Source of the DNA: Sorangium cellulosum
Lineage (GTDB): Bacteria > Myxococcota_A > Polyangia > Polyangiales > Polyangiaceae
Assembly: GCF_002950945.1 (NCBI RefSeq)
Contig: NZ_CP012673.1
Coordinates: 11,174,501 to 11,238,500, forward strand
Length of the DNA stretch: 64,000 nucleotides
Direction: 5' to 3'
In this document: in pieces, positions 52,276 to 62,148 of the stretch
Layout of the letters: the number at the start of each line of letters is the position of its first letter
How positions within the stretch are numbered: the stretch's first letter is position 1
Program-made: the position numbers and the translations under genes
Notes under the pieces: model-generated
Told to the model about the DNA's origin: nothing
What the model saw: the letters and a program-made list of their open reading frames with translations, nothing else
Databases searched by the model: none

Positions 52276-53703
52276 ATGACCGCTTCGACTCGTTTCCACG
52301 GGAGCGCCGTCGCCGCGCCGGGCGGCCGGCGGCGCGGCGCACGCACCGACGTACGGGGCGCGCTCGGCGCGCTCGGCGCGCTGGCGGCGCTCTCCGCGCT
52401 GGCGTTCCCGGCGACGGCCCTGGCCGCCGGGGAGGAGAAGGACCTCTTCACCCGCGGCCTGGAGGCGGGCCCGCTCTTCGCGGGGCTCGCGGCGCTCGGC
52501 GGCGGCCTGCTCACGTGCCTCACGCCGTGCGTGTACCCGATGATCGCCATCACGGTGAGCATCTTCGGGGCGCGCGAGGCGAAGTCCCGGCGCGAGGCGA
52601 TGCTGCTCTCGACGAGCTTCGTGCTCGGGATCGTCGTGCTCTTCACGACGATGCTCGTGGCCGCGGCGCTCAGCGGCAGCCTGTTCGGCGCGGCGCTGTC
52701 GAACCGGTGGGTCATCGTCGGCATCGCGGTGGTGTTCATCGCGCTCTCGCTGTCGATGTTCGGGGCGTTCGAGATGACGCTGCCCGACAGGCTGATGCAG
52801 CGGCTCTCGCAGGTCGGCGGCATCGGCTACGGCGGCGCCTTCCTGCTCGGGCTCGTGAGCGGCCTGGTGGCGGCGCCGTGCACCGGGCCCGTCCTCACGG
52901 GCATCATCCTCTGGATCGGCAAGACGCAGAGCATCGGCCTCGGCGCGCTGGTCGGCGCCACCTTCTCGATCGGCCTCGGCCTGCCGTTCTGGCTGGTCGG
53001 CACGTTCGCGGTCGCGCTGCCGAAGGGCGGCAAGTGGATGCTCGGCGTGAAGTCGTTCTTCGGGATCGTGATGCTGATCGTCGCGCTCTACTTCCTGAAG
53101 ACGTCGTTCCCGGCGCTGTCGGCGCTCGCGCAGCCCACGACGCCGTTCATGGTCGTCATGGCCGGCCTGGTCGTGGTCGGCGTCCTGCTCGGCGCGGTGC
53201 ACCTGTCCTGGGACGAGGGCGGCGCCGGGGTGAAGATCCGGAAGGGGCTCGGCATCGCGCTCACGGTGGCCTGCGGGTTCCTGCTCGTCGCGAGCCTGGA
53301 CCTGCCGAGGCTCGCGTCGCCCGTCCCGTCGGCGGTGGCCGGCGAGCCCGCGGCGCAGCAGCTCACCTGGCTGCACGAGGAGGCGGCGGCCGTCTCGAAG
53401 GCGAAGGCCGAGAAGCGGCCGCTGCTCGTCGATTTCACCGCGGAGTGGTGCGGCGCCTGCAAGCAGCTCGACAAGGACACCTTCTCGGATCCGCGTGTCA
53501 TGGCCAAGGCGGCTCACTTTGTCGCGGTGAAGGTCGACGCCACCGACGACGAGGACCCGCAGGTGGACGCGGTGAAGGGCAAGTACAAGGTCGTCGGCCT
53601 GCCGACGGTGGTGCTCTACGACTCCACCGGGGCCGAGCGGAAGCGCTTCAACGACTTCGTCGGCCCCGAGGTGTTCCTGGCCGCGCTCGAGGGAATCCAG
53701 TAA
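52276..53703 (+). CDS. dsbD: DsbD-like thiol:disulfide interchange protein
   Basis: Inner-membrane electron carrier of 475 aa that moves reducing power from cytoplasmic thioredoxin to the periplasm. An N-terminal signal/TM segment is followed at once by the transmembrane domain with about eight helices. The membrane Cys pair is C85 in LTCLTPCVYP and the Cys in VAAPCTGPVLTG. The C-terminal thioredoxin-like domain (from about residue 365) has VDFTAEWCGACKQLD (CGAC active site). The extra N-terminal immunoglobulin-like domain of E. coli DsbD is missing, so it is a shorter form closer to ScsB/CcdA-thioredoxin fusions. ATG 52276. A TATAGA -10-like box is just upstream. A terminator-like palindrome follows the stop. 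Confidence 0.88.
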   Translation: MTASTRFHGSAVAAPGGRRRGARTDVRGALGALGALAALSALAFPATALAAGEEKDLFTRGLEAGPLFAGLAALGGGLLTCLTPCVYPMIAITVSIFGAREAKSRREAMLLSTSFVLGIVVLFTTMLVAAALSGSLFGAALSNRWVIVGIAVVFIALSLSMFGAFEMTLPDRLMQRLSQVGGIGYGGAFLLGLVSGLVAAPCTGPVLTGIILWIGKTQSIGLGALVGATFSIGLGLPFWLVGTFAVALPKGGKWMLGVKSFFGIVMLIVALYFLKTSFPALSALAQPTTPFMVVMAGLVVVGVLLGAVHLSWDEGGAGVKIRKGLGIALTVACGFLLVASLDLPRLASPVPSAVAGEPAAQQLTWLHEEAAAVSKAKAEKRPLLVDFTAEWCGACKQLDKDTFSDPRVMAKAAHFVAVKVDATDDEDPQVDAVKGKYKVVGLPTVVLYDSTGAERKRFNDFVGPEVFLAALEGIQ

Positions 53704-53739
53704 TCCGGCGCGCCGGCGAGCGCGCCTGTCGCCTCGTCC

Positions 53740-53763
53740 CCGGCGCGCCCGCGGGCGCGCCGG
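53740..53763 (+). terminator. perfect palindrome after the DsbD-like gene
   Basis: CCGGCGCGCCCG and its exact complement form a 24-nt palindrome, followed by TTGCTTCT. It is 37 bp after the stop codon. The T-tract is weak, so terminator strength is uncertain. Confidence 0.55.
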
Positions 53764-53838
53764 TTGCTTCTCGGTAAACACCGAACGCCGCGGAGACGGC
53801 GCGCCCTGCGCCTTGTCCCTCGCGCGGCCAGGCCGCCC

Positions 53839-54801
53839 ATGACCATGCGCTCCTCCTCCCTGCGCCGTTCCCTGTTCGCCGCGCTCACGCTCTGCCTGCT
53901 GGTGCTCGCCGGCTGCGGCGATCCTCCTGGACCGACCACCGGCACCGTCGTCGTCGGGGTCACGAGCGAACTGCGCGTCGGGCCCGACGTCGAGCGGCTG
54001 CGCGTCGTGATGCGCGCCGGCGGCGAGGTGCTCAGCGACGTGGTGCTGACGCAGCGGAGCGGGCAGCTGTTCTTCCCGAAGGAGTTCTCGTTCGGCGATC
54101 TCGCGGGCGGGACGGCGGTGGAGGTCCTGCTCGAGGCGTTCGGGGCCGGCGACGGCGCGCGGCCGCGGCTCACCCGCGCCGCGTCGACCACGGTGATCGG
54201 CGGGAGCGCGCTGCTGCTCCGCGTGCGCCTCGAGGCGGAGTGTGTCGTCCCGCCCGGGGGCGAGACCTGCCCGGCGCCCGAGACGTGCGTGGCCGGCGGC
54301 TGCGGCACGCCCGACGTGGATCCTCTGCGGCTCGAGCCGTACAGCAGCTCCTGGGCGAAGGAGGCGACGACGTCGGAGGCCGACGTCTGCAAGCCGGCGG
54401 GCGCGGGGGCTCCGGTCGTGATCGTCGGGGAGGGGCAGGCCGACTACTTCCCGCTCGACGAGCTCGACGAGGTCCAGGTCGAGGCGGGACCGCAGGGCGG
54501 CTACCACATCTTCGTCGCCATCCGGCTCAAGAACCTCCGCCGCTCCGGCTCGATCACCGCGGTCAGCGGCGCCGTGCCCGAGCTCGACTACACCATCGAC
54601 CCGCTCCGGACGATCTTCACGTTCGACCAGGATGAAGGGGGGTACTGCAAGCTGTCGGGGCTGCGGTTCCGGCTGGACGGCGAGCGCCGCATCGAGGAGC
54701 TGCTCGGGAAGGTCGTGGACGTCGAGGTGACGGTCACCGACAGCGAGGGGGACACCGGGACCGGCAAGCGGAAGGTGACCCTCTCCGAGACCATCCTGTA
54801 G
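53839..54801 (+). CDS. hypothetical lipoprotein
   Basis: Predicted lipoprotein of 320 aa with signal peptide and lipobox (LVLAGC). The first mature domain (about residues 25-140) has beta-strand patterns (GTVVVGVTSELRVG, LRVVMRAGGEVLSDVVL), then a Cys-rich turn (GGETCPAPETCVAGGCG), like the catch-all surface lipoproteins of myxobacteria. The second half is another beta-rich domain with EAGPQGGYHIFVAIRLKNL and RKVTLSETIL. No enzymatic motif. ATG 53839; a second ATG two codons on is possible. It follows the DsbD-like gene after a terminator-like palindrome. Confidence 0.75.
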   Translation: MTMRSSSLRRSLFAALTLCLLVLAGCGDPPGPTTGTVVVGVTSELRVGPDVERLRVVMRAGGEVLSDVVLTQRSGQLFFPKEFSFGDLAGGTAVEVLLEAFGAGDGARPRLTRAASTTVIGGSALLLRVRLEAECVVPPGGETCPAPETCVAGGCGTPDVDPLRLEPYSSSWAKEATTSEADVCKPAGAGAPVVIVGEGQADYFPLDELDEVQVEAGPQGGYHIFVAIRLKNLRRSGSITAVSGAVPELDYTIDPLRTIFTFDQDEGGYCKLSGLRFRLDGERRIEELLGKVVDVEVTVTDSEGDTGTGKRKVTLSETIL

Positions 54802-54836
54802 CCGCGGCGCCGGCCCGCGGGCGGCCCCGGGGGATC

Positions 54837-55829
54837 TCACTCGCGCGCGGCGCGCCAGCGCGTCACCCAGCCTCCGGTGAGCAGGTCGAGCGAGGCCTCC
54901 GCTTCGAGCGCCGAGAGCGTCGCGGCGCGGTGCTCCTCGGGGCTCCGGCCTGGCTCCGCCGAGAGCGCGAGGGCGCGCTGCCAGGCGAAGAGCAGCTCGA
55001 GCGCGCGCGCCATGAGCTTCGCCTGCAGCTCCGCGCGCTCGCGGCGGAGGCGCTCCAGGGCGATCTCGTCGTCGGCGAAGACCAGGCGATCGAGCCGCCA
55101 GGTCGCGCGCGCCTCGAGCCAGAGGCTGGTGCCGCCGGAGGCCGTCCTGCGCGCGGGATCGTACTCGGTGGGGGCCAGGTTCTCCGCCTCGTCGACGAGG
55201 CGCGAGACGCGGAGCCGGAGCTCCGGGAGCAATGACGACGTCCGGGCGCGCGACGTGATGGCGTCGATGCGCGCCTCGGGATCGAGGAGGCGCGCGTGCC
55301 GGAGCGCGGCGTCGACGACCGCGCGGGCCATCTCCGGGGTGACCCGGACCGGCAGCGGAAGCGGCGGCGCGCGCTCGGCGAGCGGCGCGTCAGGGGGCGC
55401 CTCGGGCAGCGCTCCCGGGAGCTCCGGCGGCGGCGCCGCGCGGGGCGAGCTCGGGGCCGCGGGGGCTGGCTTCAGCCGGGGCGCCGCCGCTTCGGCCACG
55501 ACGGCGGCCAGGCGCGGAGGTGGGCCGGCGGGTTCAGTCAGCCGCTCGAGGGGGATGCTCGCGAGCAGCATGCCGCTGAGGGAGCGCTCGCCGCTGTCGA
55601 GCCGCGCCATCCCGAGCTGGACCGCGATCCAGAGCGGCTGCGCGCGGCCCGGGGAGGCAGCCCAGAGCTCGTGGGGCGCGATGTCGAGCCGGTCCGCGCG
55701 CGAGGCGAGCGCCGACGGCTCGTCGTCGGGGAGGAGCTCGGCGCGGGCCGCTTTCGCGGAGAGGGCGCACGCGAGCGCGCCGAGGAGGAAGAGAACGGAG
55801 CTGGCGGTGGATCTCTGGTTCGGGTTCAC
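54837..55829 (-). CDS. hypothetical exported protein with Pro/Ala-rich middle
   Basis: A 330-aa exported protein. Signal peptide (VLFLLGALACALSAKAARA), then a first domain (about residues 32-105), a Pro/Ala-rich linker (about 110-160), and a long C-terminal helical region (AALRHARLLDPEARIDAITS, then IALERLRRERAELQAKLMAR and ALSALEAEASLDLLTGG). The C-terminal helices resemble a coiled hairpin of the outer-membrane-efflux type without the barrel, but the assignment is weak. GTG 55829 begins MNPNQRS. It is transcribed away from the DUF4912 gene's 3' end, about 57 bp apart on the same strand. Confidence 0.65.
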   Translation of the reverse strand: MNPNQRSTASSVLFLLGALACALSAKAARAELLPDDEPSALASRADRLDIAPHELWAASPGRAQPLWIAVQLGMARLDSGERSLSGMLLASIPLERLTEPAGPPPRLAAVVAEAAAPRLKPAPAAPSSPRAAPPPELPGALPEAPPDAPLAERAPPLPLPVRVTPEMARAVVDAALRHARLLDPEARIDAITSRARTSSLLPELRLRVSRLVDEAENLAPTEYDPARRTASGGTSLWLEARATWRLDRLVFADDEIALERLRRERAELQAKLMARALELLFAWQRALALSAEPGRSPEEHRAATLSALEAEASLDLLTGGWVTRWRAARE

Positions 55830-55886
55830 GCGAGCTGGGTCGACCGCCGCGCGGCGCCAGTTGCGTGAGAGGACTGCGCGGGCTGC

Positions 55887-58196
55887 TCAGCGGCTCGGCG
55901 ACGGCGGGCGCGCCCGGGCGCCGGGGTCGCGCCAGCTGATCCAGAGCTCGCCGTCGCGGCTCGGAGGCCGCGGGGGCTCGACGTGGCTGCGCAGGAAGGC
56001 CTCGCTGCTCATCGCTTGACCGCTGGGGCCGAGCCCACCGCCCGGCCGGCCAAGCTCGCTGGACCCACCGCGGATCGCTGCGCCCATCGCTTGACCGCTG
56101 GGGCCGAACCCGCCGCCCGGCCGGCCAAGCTCGCTGGACCCGCCGCGGGTCGCCGCGACCATCGCTTGACCGCCGGGCCCGAGCCCGCCGCCCGGCCGGC
56201 CAAGCTCGCTGGACCCGCCGCGGGTCGCCGCGACCGCCTGGGCGATCGCCTCCGGGGTCGGCACCGTTCCCGACGGGAATCGCGGCGGTCCTTGAGGCGA
56301 CGCGGCGAGGTCGCTGGACCCGCCGCGGGTCGCCGCGACCGCCTGGGCGATCGCCTCCGGGGTCGGCACCGTTCCCGACGGGAATCGCGGCGGTCCTTGA
56401 GGCGACACGGTGAAGGGCGCCGGCTGCGCGGCCGCGGCGGCCCCGTGTGTCGGCGCGACAGGCGCGATCTCCCCGGGATCGGGGACGCTGCTCACCGCAG
56501 GCATCACCGCTGCGGGAGCGGCGACGCCGCGCGCCGCAGGCGCGACCAGGTCGGCAGCAGGAACGTCGCGCAATGCAGGCGCGACCGCTTCGGGAGCGGG
56601 ATCGCTGCTCACCGCGGGCGCGACCGTCTCGGCAGCGGGGGCGCTGCGCATCGCAGGAGCGATCGCCTCGATCGCTGGTGGGGTCGCGAAGCCCGCGCTC
56701 GCGGCGTGCGCGACCGCCGCGGGTTTCTCCTCATCGGTCGTCCCGGAAGGTGTCCTCGGCGCCGGAGGCGCGTCGCTCGCGAAGGGCGCTGACGAGGGCG
56801 CGCCTCCGGCAGCGGCCTCGCTGCGCGGCACCTCGGCGGGGCTGCGCGGCGGCCCGTCGTCCTGCGGCGCCGTCACCGTGGGCTCGACAGGCGCAGGCGC
56901 TGAGGCTGCGAGCTGCGCCGGTTCGACCGGCGCGAGCGCCGTCGCGGGCGACCTGGGGGCCACCGGCAACACGCGTGGCGAAACGACCTCGAGGCCGACC
57001 GCGAAGGGCTCGAACGAGTCGCCGGCGAGCCAGCCCGTGCACATCCGCAGGTGCGCGCCGGACGGGACGTCGCGCACGAACATGTCCCCGAAGAGCGCGT
57101 CGATCGCGACATCCCGCTGCTCGACGATGGGGTTCTCCCAGTCCGGGAGCGCCGCGACCACGCGGATCGTGAGCTGCCCGTCCGGGCGCCGCGCCCGCGC
57201 TCGCGCGAGCGTCCTGGGGCGCACCTCCCAGTAAAGGTAGAGCGTCTCCGGATCGACCGCGATGCCGACGATCTCGTCGACGTCGTACCGCGCCGGCAGC
57301 TCCGCGCGCTCGTCCTGCGCGGCGACCGCGAGGTTCAGCGCGGCGCTCGCGGCGCCGTCGCCTTCGACGACGGGCGACGCCTGCGCGGGCGGCTCGGCGG
57401 GCGACACCTGCGCGGGCGGCTCCGCCGGCGCGCCGTCCGAAGCGCCGGAGGCGACCTCGAGCTGCCGATTCGAATCGCCCGTGGGATCGGCCGCGGTCGC
57501 CTTGCTGTGGGAGCTGGCTTCCTGTTCGTCGGCGGGCTCGGCCGCAGCCGCTTCGACCTTCGGCCCGGCCTCTTGCTCGACCGCGGCCGGCGCGCCGCCG
57601 CCGTCCTCTTCGCCCGCGCCGTCCTCTTCGCCCGCGTCGTCCTCTTCGCCCCCGTCGTCCTCCTCGTCCTCTTCGCCGCCGTCCTCCTCGTCCTCCTCGC
57701 CGCCGTCCTCCTCGTCTTCCGCCCGGGCGCCCTCCGCGCGCTCTCCGCCCGCGCGCTGCGCCTCCTCGAGCAGCCGCGCGCGCAGCCGCCGCGCCTCCTC
57801 GTCCTGCGGGTTGCGCTCGAGGATCTGGTCGAGGATCGCGATGGCGCGCCCCGTATGCCCCTGCGCCGCGTAGATCCCGGCCAGCGTGGCGGTGGGCAAC
57901 GGCGGAGGCGGCGGTGGTCGCTCCTGCCGCCGCTCCGGCGGCGCGGGCTCGCCGCGCAGCGCTCGCGCGGCCTCCGGCATGTGCAGGCCGCGCTCGACCA
58001 CGCGCGACAAGAGGTCGCGCGCCCGCCCGAGGAAGCCGCGCACGCGGGCCCGCTCCGGCCCGCTCTGCGCGGTGCGCGCCAGGATCTCGTCGACGAGCTC
58101 GGCCTTCGTGAGCACACGCGGCCGCGGCACCCCGAGCTCCTCGGCGCGCGTTATCAGCTCCTCCCGCGTCAGCCCGTCGAGCTCCCGGCGCTCCAT
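55887..58196 (-). CDS. DUF4912 protein with SAP-like N-terminus, acidic linker and tandem C-terminal repeats
   Basis: A 769-aa protein. N-terminal SAP/Rho-N-like helix pair (MERRELDGLTREELITRAEE). A TPR-like helix (GHTGRAIAILDQILERNPQ). A highly acidic low-complexity block (about residues 165-220: GGEEDEEDGGEEDEEDD). A DUF4912 domain around residues 300-420 with EIVGIAVDPETLYLYWEVRP and DVAIDALFGDMFVRDVPSG. Then Ala/Pro-rich sequence with near-periodic PAVSSVPD/PAMRSAP blocks. The C-terminus contains two copies of a 35-residue unit starting SPQGPPRFPSG and three of a 25-residue unit with RGGSSELGRPGG. DUF4912 proteins are found in several bacteria with regulatory or sporulation-linked roles, unproven here. 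ATG 58196; the earlier in-frame codon is less likely. Confidence 0.75.
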   Translation of the reverse strand: MERRELDGLTREELITRAEELGVPRPRVLTKAELVDEILARTAQSGPERARVRGFLGRARDLLSRVVERGLHMPEAARALRGEPAPPERRQERPPPPPPLPTATLAGIYAAQGHTGRAIAILDQILERNPQDEEARRLRARLLEEAQRAGGERAEGARAEDEEDGGEEDEEDGGEEDEEDDGGEEDDAGEEDGAGEEDGGGAPAAVEQEAGPKVEAAAAEPADEQEASSHSKATAADPTGDSNRQLEVASGASDGAPAEPPAQVSPAEPPAQASPVVEGDGAASAALNLAVAAQDERAELPARYDVDEIVGIAVDPETLYLYWEVRPRTLARARARRPDGQLTIRVVAALPDWENPIVEQRDVAIDALFGDMFVRDVPSGAHLRMCTGWLAGDSFEPFAVGLEVVSPRVLPVAPRSPATALAPVEPAQLAASAPAPVEPTVTAPQDDGPPRSPAEVPRSEAAAGGAPSSAPFASDAPPAPRTPSGTTDEEKPAAVAHAASAGFATPPAIEAIAPAMRSAPAAETVAPAVSSDPAPEAVAPALRDVPAADLVAPAARGVAAPAAVMPAVSSVPDPGEIAPVAPTHGAAAAAQPAPFTVSPQGPPRFPSGTVPTPEAIAQAVAATRGGSSDLAASPQGPPRFPSGTVPTPEAIAQAVAATRGGSSELGRPGGGLGPGGQAMVAATRGGSSELGRPGGGFGPSGQAMGAAIRGGSSELGRPGGGLGPSGQAMSSEAFLRSHVEPPRPPSRDGELWISWRDPGARARPPSPSR
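56009..56390. repeat. 75-bp and 105-bp coding repeats in the DUF4912 gene
   Basis: Three 75-bp units (56009-56233) encode a 25-residue repeat, and two 105-bp units just beyond (about 56220-56400) encode a 35-residue repeat. Copies differ by only a few bases, so they are recent and in-frame. Confidence 0.8.
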
Positions 58197-58248
58197 CGGC
58201 GTGGACGCTACCACATCCGCCGCGCGCCCACCTTCGCGCGGGCGCCGC

Positions 58249-59250
58249 TCAGCGGAAGGCGCCCCCCGCCGCAGGATCCTCGACGAGCGCCGACAGCCGC
58301 GCGCGCGCGGCCTCGGCGTCGCGCGCGATCTGCGCCTTGAGCTCCGGGAGCCCCGAGAACCGCCGCTCCTCGCGCAGCCGCTCGACCAGGTGCACGCGCA
58401 GCTCCGCGCCGTACAGATCCTCGTCGACGTCGAAGAGGTGCACCTCGAGGTTCGCCCGCGCCGCCTGCGAGGCCTCCACGGTCGGCCGCACCCCGAGGTT
58501 CGCGACGCCGCGCGCGAGCGCGACCGCGCCGCCCGAGGCGGTCACCCGGTCGACGAGCGTCGCGTACACGCCGTGCGGCGGCAGCGCCTCGCGGAGCTCG
58601 TCGAGGTTGCAGGTGGGGAAGCCGATCGTCCGGCCCCGCTTCGCGCCCTGCGCCACGACGCCGCTCAGCATGTGCGGGCGCGACAGCATGCGCTCGGCCG
58701 CCTCGAGATCCCCGCGCGCGATGGCCGCGCGGATGCGCGTGCTCGACCACGGCCCCTCGGCGTCGCCGACCAGCGGGTGCGAGCGCGTCTCGAAGCCGAG
58801 CTCCTCCCCGAGGCGCCCGAGCGTCGTGAAATCCCCGGCGCGCCCCTTTCCGAAGCGGAAGTTCGCGCCGACCAGGACGACCCGCGCGGCGAGCCGATCG
58901 AGCAGCACGCTCCGGACGAACTCCTCCGGCGTCTGCGCCGCGAACGTGCGATCGAACGTCACCACGTCCGCCCGGATCGCCGGCTGCACGCGCCGGATCA
59001 GCTCGACCTTGCGCGGCAGCGCGGTGAGCGTCGGCGGCGGGGTGCGGCCAAGCACGCTGGCCGGGTGCGGCGCGAAGGTCAGCGCCACCGGCTCGAGCCC
59101 GCGCCGCTCGGCGTCGAGCGCCGCGTCCGCGAGCAGGGCCTGGTGCCCCCGGTGGACGCCGTCGAAGTTGCCGATGATCACCAGGCTGCCCCGCGGCCCG
59201 GCCGCGGCGCCCCCGCCCTGCCCGCTCGCGGCGGCGGTGAAATGCTCCAC
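58249..59250 (-). CDS. ribF: bifunctional riboflavin kinase / FAD synthetase
   Basis: Makes FMN from riboflavin and FAD from FMN. The 333-aa length is standard. N-terminal FAD-synthetase domain: VIIGNFDGVHRGHQALL (HxGH-like nucleotidyltransferase motif), FAPHPASVLG, LVGANFRFGKGRAGD and WSSTRIRAAIARGD (the ISSTxxR motif). C-terminal riboflavin kinase domain: GRTIGFPTCNL (binding of flavin/ATP through the TxN motif), NLGVRPTVE and LEVHLFDVDEDLYG. The start codon is a GTG at 59250, eight residues before the domain would normally begin, preceded by Ala/Gly-rich sequence. It is divergent from prs with about 160 bp between. Confidence 0.94.
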   Translation of the reverse strand: MEHFTAAASGQGGGAAAGPRGSLVIIGNFDGVHRGHQALLADAALDAERRGLEPVALTFAPHPASVLGRTPPPTLTALPRKVELIRRVQPAIRADVVTFDRTFAAQTPEEFVRSVLLDRLAARVVLVGANFRFGKGRAGDFTTLGRLGEELGFETRSHPLVGDAEGPWSSTRIRAAIARGDLEAAERMLSRPHMLSGVVAQGAKRGRTIGFPTCNLDELREALPPHGVYATLVDRVTASGGAVALARGVANLGVRPTVEASQAARANLEVHLFDVDEDLYGAELRVHLVERLREERRFSGLPELKAQIARDAEAARARLSALVEDPAAGGAFR

Positions 59251-59354
59251 GACCGCTACGTAACCCGAAGCCGCGCCGAACGAAAAGCGGCTGGACAGAG
59301 GACCCGTCGGGCACGATACGCCTGTGCAGCCACGCGGTCGTCGCAGGGAGCCGC

Positions 59355-59383
59355 TTGACGGGTCGGTGACAGGCTGTTAGAGC
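59355..59383 (+). promoter_or_regulatory. predicted promoter of prs
   Basis: TTGACG (59355-59360) and a TTAGAG/TAGAGC box (59377-59383), spacing 16-17 bp, 31 bp before the GTG of prs. Confidence 0.45.
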
Positions 59384-59413
59384 CGCGCTCCCAAAACGGG
59401 CTGGAGGCGCGTT

Positions 59414-60358
<945 letters not shown>

Positions 60359-60397
60359 GCGCGAGCAGAGGTGCCCAGCGCGCCGCCAGCGCACCCG

Positions 60398-60433
60398 CCG
60401 AGCGGGCGACGAGTGGGCGACTAGCGGGCGACT
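60398..60433. repeat. 11-bp direct repeat, three copies
   Basis: GAGCGGGCGAC, GAGTGGGCGAC and TAGCGGGCGAC follow one another in the prs-rplY gap. Confidence 0.8.
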
Positions 60434-60490
60434 ACAAAGAACAAAAACGTCGCCTCTCGTCGACAAACCTCGACTTCCCTCTCTCTTTTC

Positions 60491-60497
60491 TGCTATA
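60491..60497 (+). promoter_or_regulatory. possible -10 box of the rplY-pth operon
   Basis: An extended TGCTATAG at about 60490-60497 in an otherwise pyrimidine-rich stretch, 69 bp before the rplY ATG. A convincing -35 box is not evident (CGACTT about 17 bp upstream). Confidence 0.35.
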
Positions 60498-60565
60498 GCG
60501 CCGCACCCTACGCCCGGAGCCGCCCCCGCATTGCGGGCCTCCGGACCACTTCTGGAGCCGTCGTC

Positions 60566-61252
60566 ATGGAGATCATCAAGCTCAACGCCACGAGGCGCGA
60601 GGATAGCGGCAAGAGCGCGTCGAGCCGCCTGCGCCGCGCCGGACAGATTCCCGCCATCGCCTACGGGCGCGAGCTCGCGCCGCTCTCGGTCGCCATCTCG
60701 CCGAAGGCGCTCCTTCAGGTGCTCGGCTCGGACCACGGGAAGAACTCCGTGGTCGAGCTCGCCGTCGAGAGCGGCGAGACGCTCACCGTCATGGTGCGCG
60801 ACTACGACTACCACCCGATCTCGCGCGAGCTCATCCACGCGGATTTCGTCCAGGTGAAGCTCGACCAGCCGGTCGACGTCCAGATCCCCTTCCGCTGCAC
60901 CGGCAAGCCGAAGGGCGTGGTCACCGGCGGCGTGCTCCAGCAGATCTTCCGCACCATCCCGGTGCGCTGCCTGCCCGAGAAGATCCCGTCGTTCATCGAG
61001 ATCGACGTGACCGAGCTCGACGTGGGCGAGTCGTACAAGGCGAGCGGCCTGAAGCTGCCCGAGGGCGTGAAGGTCCTGCTCGCCGACGACCAGACGATCG
61101 CCGTGGTCAACGCGCCCGAGAAGGCCGGCGCCGAGGAAGAGGCCAAGCCCGCCGCCGGCGCGCCGGCCGCGGCCGCGGCCCCGGCCGGTGGTGCGGCCGC
61201 GCCTGCCAAGGGCGCTGCCGCCGCGGGCGGCGACAAGAAGGACAAGAAGTAA
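60566..61252 (+). CDS. rplY: 50S ribosomal protein L25/Ctc family
   Basis: 5S-rRNA-binding L25 of the long Ctc type, 228 aa. The N-terminal domain has MEIIKLNATRREDSGKSASS and RRAGQIPAIAYGRELAPLSV; the beta-rich second domain has DYDYHPISRELIHADFVQVK and VPVRCLPEKIPSFIEIDVTE. The last 45 residues are an Ala/Gly/Pro-rich tail ending in DKKDKK, longer than in most relatives. ATG 60566. It is followed after 114 bp by pth, the usual order. Confidence 0.94.
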   Translation: MEIIKLNATRREDSGKSASSRLRRAGQIPAIAYGRELAPLSVAISPKALLQVLGSDHGKNSVVELAVESGETLTVMVRDYDYHPISRELIHADFVQVKLDQPVDVQIPFRCTGKPKGVVTGGVLQQIFRTIPVRCLPEKIPSFIEIDVTELDVGESYKASGLKLPEGVKVLLADDQTIAVVNAPEKAGAEEEAKPAAGAPAAAAAPAGGAAAPAKGAAAAGGDKKDKK

Positions 61253-61366
61253 GCCGAGCGCGGGCCGCCTCGCGCCCCCGCGGCGCGGGGCGCGCGAGGC
61301 CCGCCCTGCCCTGCTCGCCGCCGCTTCGCCTCCCCTGCAGAAGGGATCCAGCAGAACCTCCTCGCC

Positions 61367-62038
61367 ATGCTGCTCGTGGTCGGCCTGGGGAATCCGGGCA
61401 AGGAATACGCTGCTCACCGGCACAACGTCGGCTTCATGGCCGTCGATGCGCTGGCCGACGAGGTCCGGGCCGATCCATTTCGAGAGAAGTTCTCGGGCAT
61501 GGTCGCAAAGGCCGAGATCGCGGGGAAGCCCGCGATCCTGCTCAAGCCGATGACGTACATGAACGAGTCGGGGCGCAGCGTTCAGCCGGCGATGGCCTTC
61601 TTCAAGATCGCGCCGTCCGGGCTCATCGTGCTCCACGACGAGCTCGACCTGCCGTTCGGCACCGTCCGCCTCAAGGTCGGCGGCGGGCACGCCGGGCACA
61701 ACGGGCTGCGCTCGATCATCGCGCACTGCGGGACGGGCAACTTCGGGCGCGTCCGCCTCGGCATCGGCCGGCCGCCGTCGGGCTTCCGGGGCGAGGTCGC
61801 CGACTACGTCCTGTCCGGCTTCGACTCGGTCGAGCGCGCGAGCCTGCCCGACGGCTTGAAGCAAGCGGTGCAAAGTGTGCTAGAAGTCGCCGCCCGCGGC
61901 TTCGACGCCGCGATGAACGCAAGAAACACCCGGCCCAGGCCGGGCAAGAGGCAGAAGGGCGAAGGGGACGGGTCGGAAGATCCTTCCCCCGACGCGAAGG
62001 AAGGGAGGGCTCCCCTCCCCCCGACGCAGAAACCCTGA
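61367..62038 (+). CDS. pth: peptidyl-tRNA hydrolase
   Basis: Releases peptides from prematurely dropped peptidyl-tRNA. The 223 aa show the family blocks: VGLGNPGKEYAAHRHNVGFM (catalytic His in HNVGF), LKPMTYMNESGRSV, LIVLHDELDLPFG and VGGGHAGHNGLRSII. The last about 40 residues are a basic/acidic extension (KRQKGEGDGSEDPSPDAKEG) not found in E. coli Pth. ATG 61367. It lies between rplY and rpsF. Confidence 0.95.
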   Translation: MLLVVGLGNPGKEYAAHRHNVGFMAVDALADEVRADPFREKFSGMVAKAEIAGKPAILLKPMTYMNESGRSVQPAMAFFKIAPSGLIVLHDELDLPFGTVRLKVGGGHAGHNGLRSIIAHCGTGNFGRVRLGIGRPPSGFRGEVADYVLSGFDSVERASLPDGLKQAVQSVLEVAARGFDAAMNARNTRPRPGKRQKGEGDGSEDPSPDAKEGRAPLPPTQKP

Positions 62039-62148
62039 GCCTCGCCGGAGCCAGCGCGCCGAGCTCGCCCATGCGCCGCTCGACGCGCTGCTCCTTTCCT
62101 CGCTCCGGGGCACCGCCCCGGGGCCATTGGCCGAGAGGGAATCACTGA

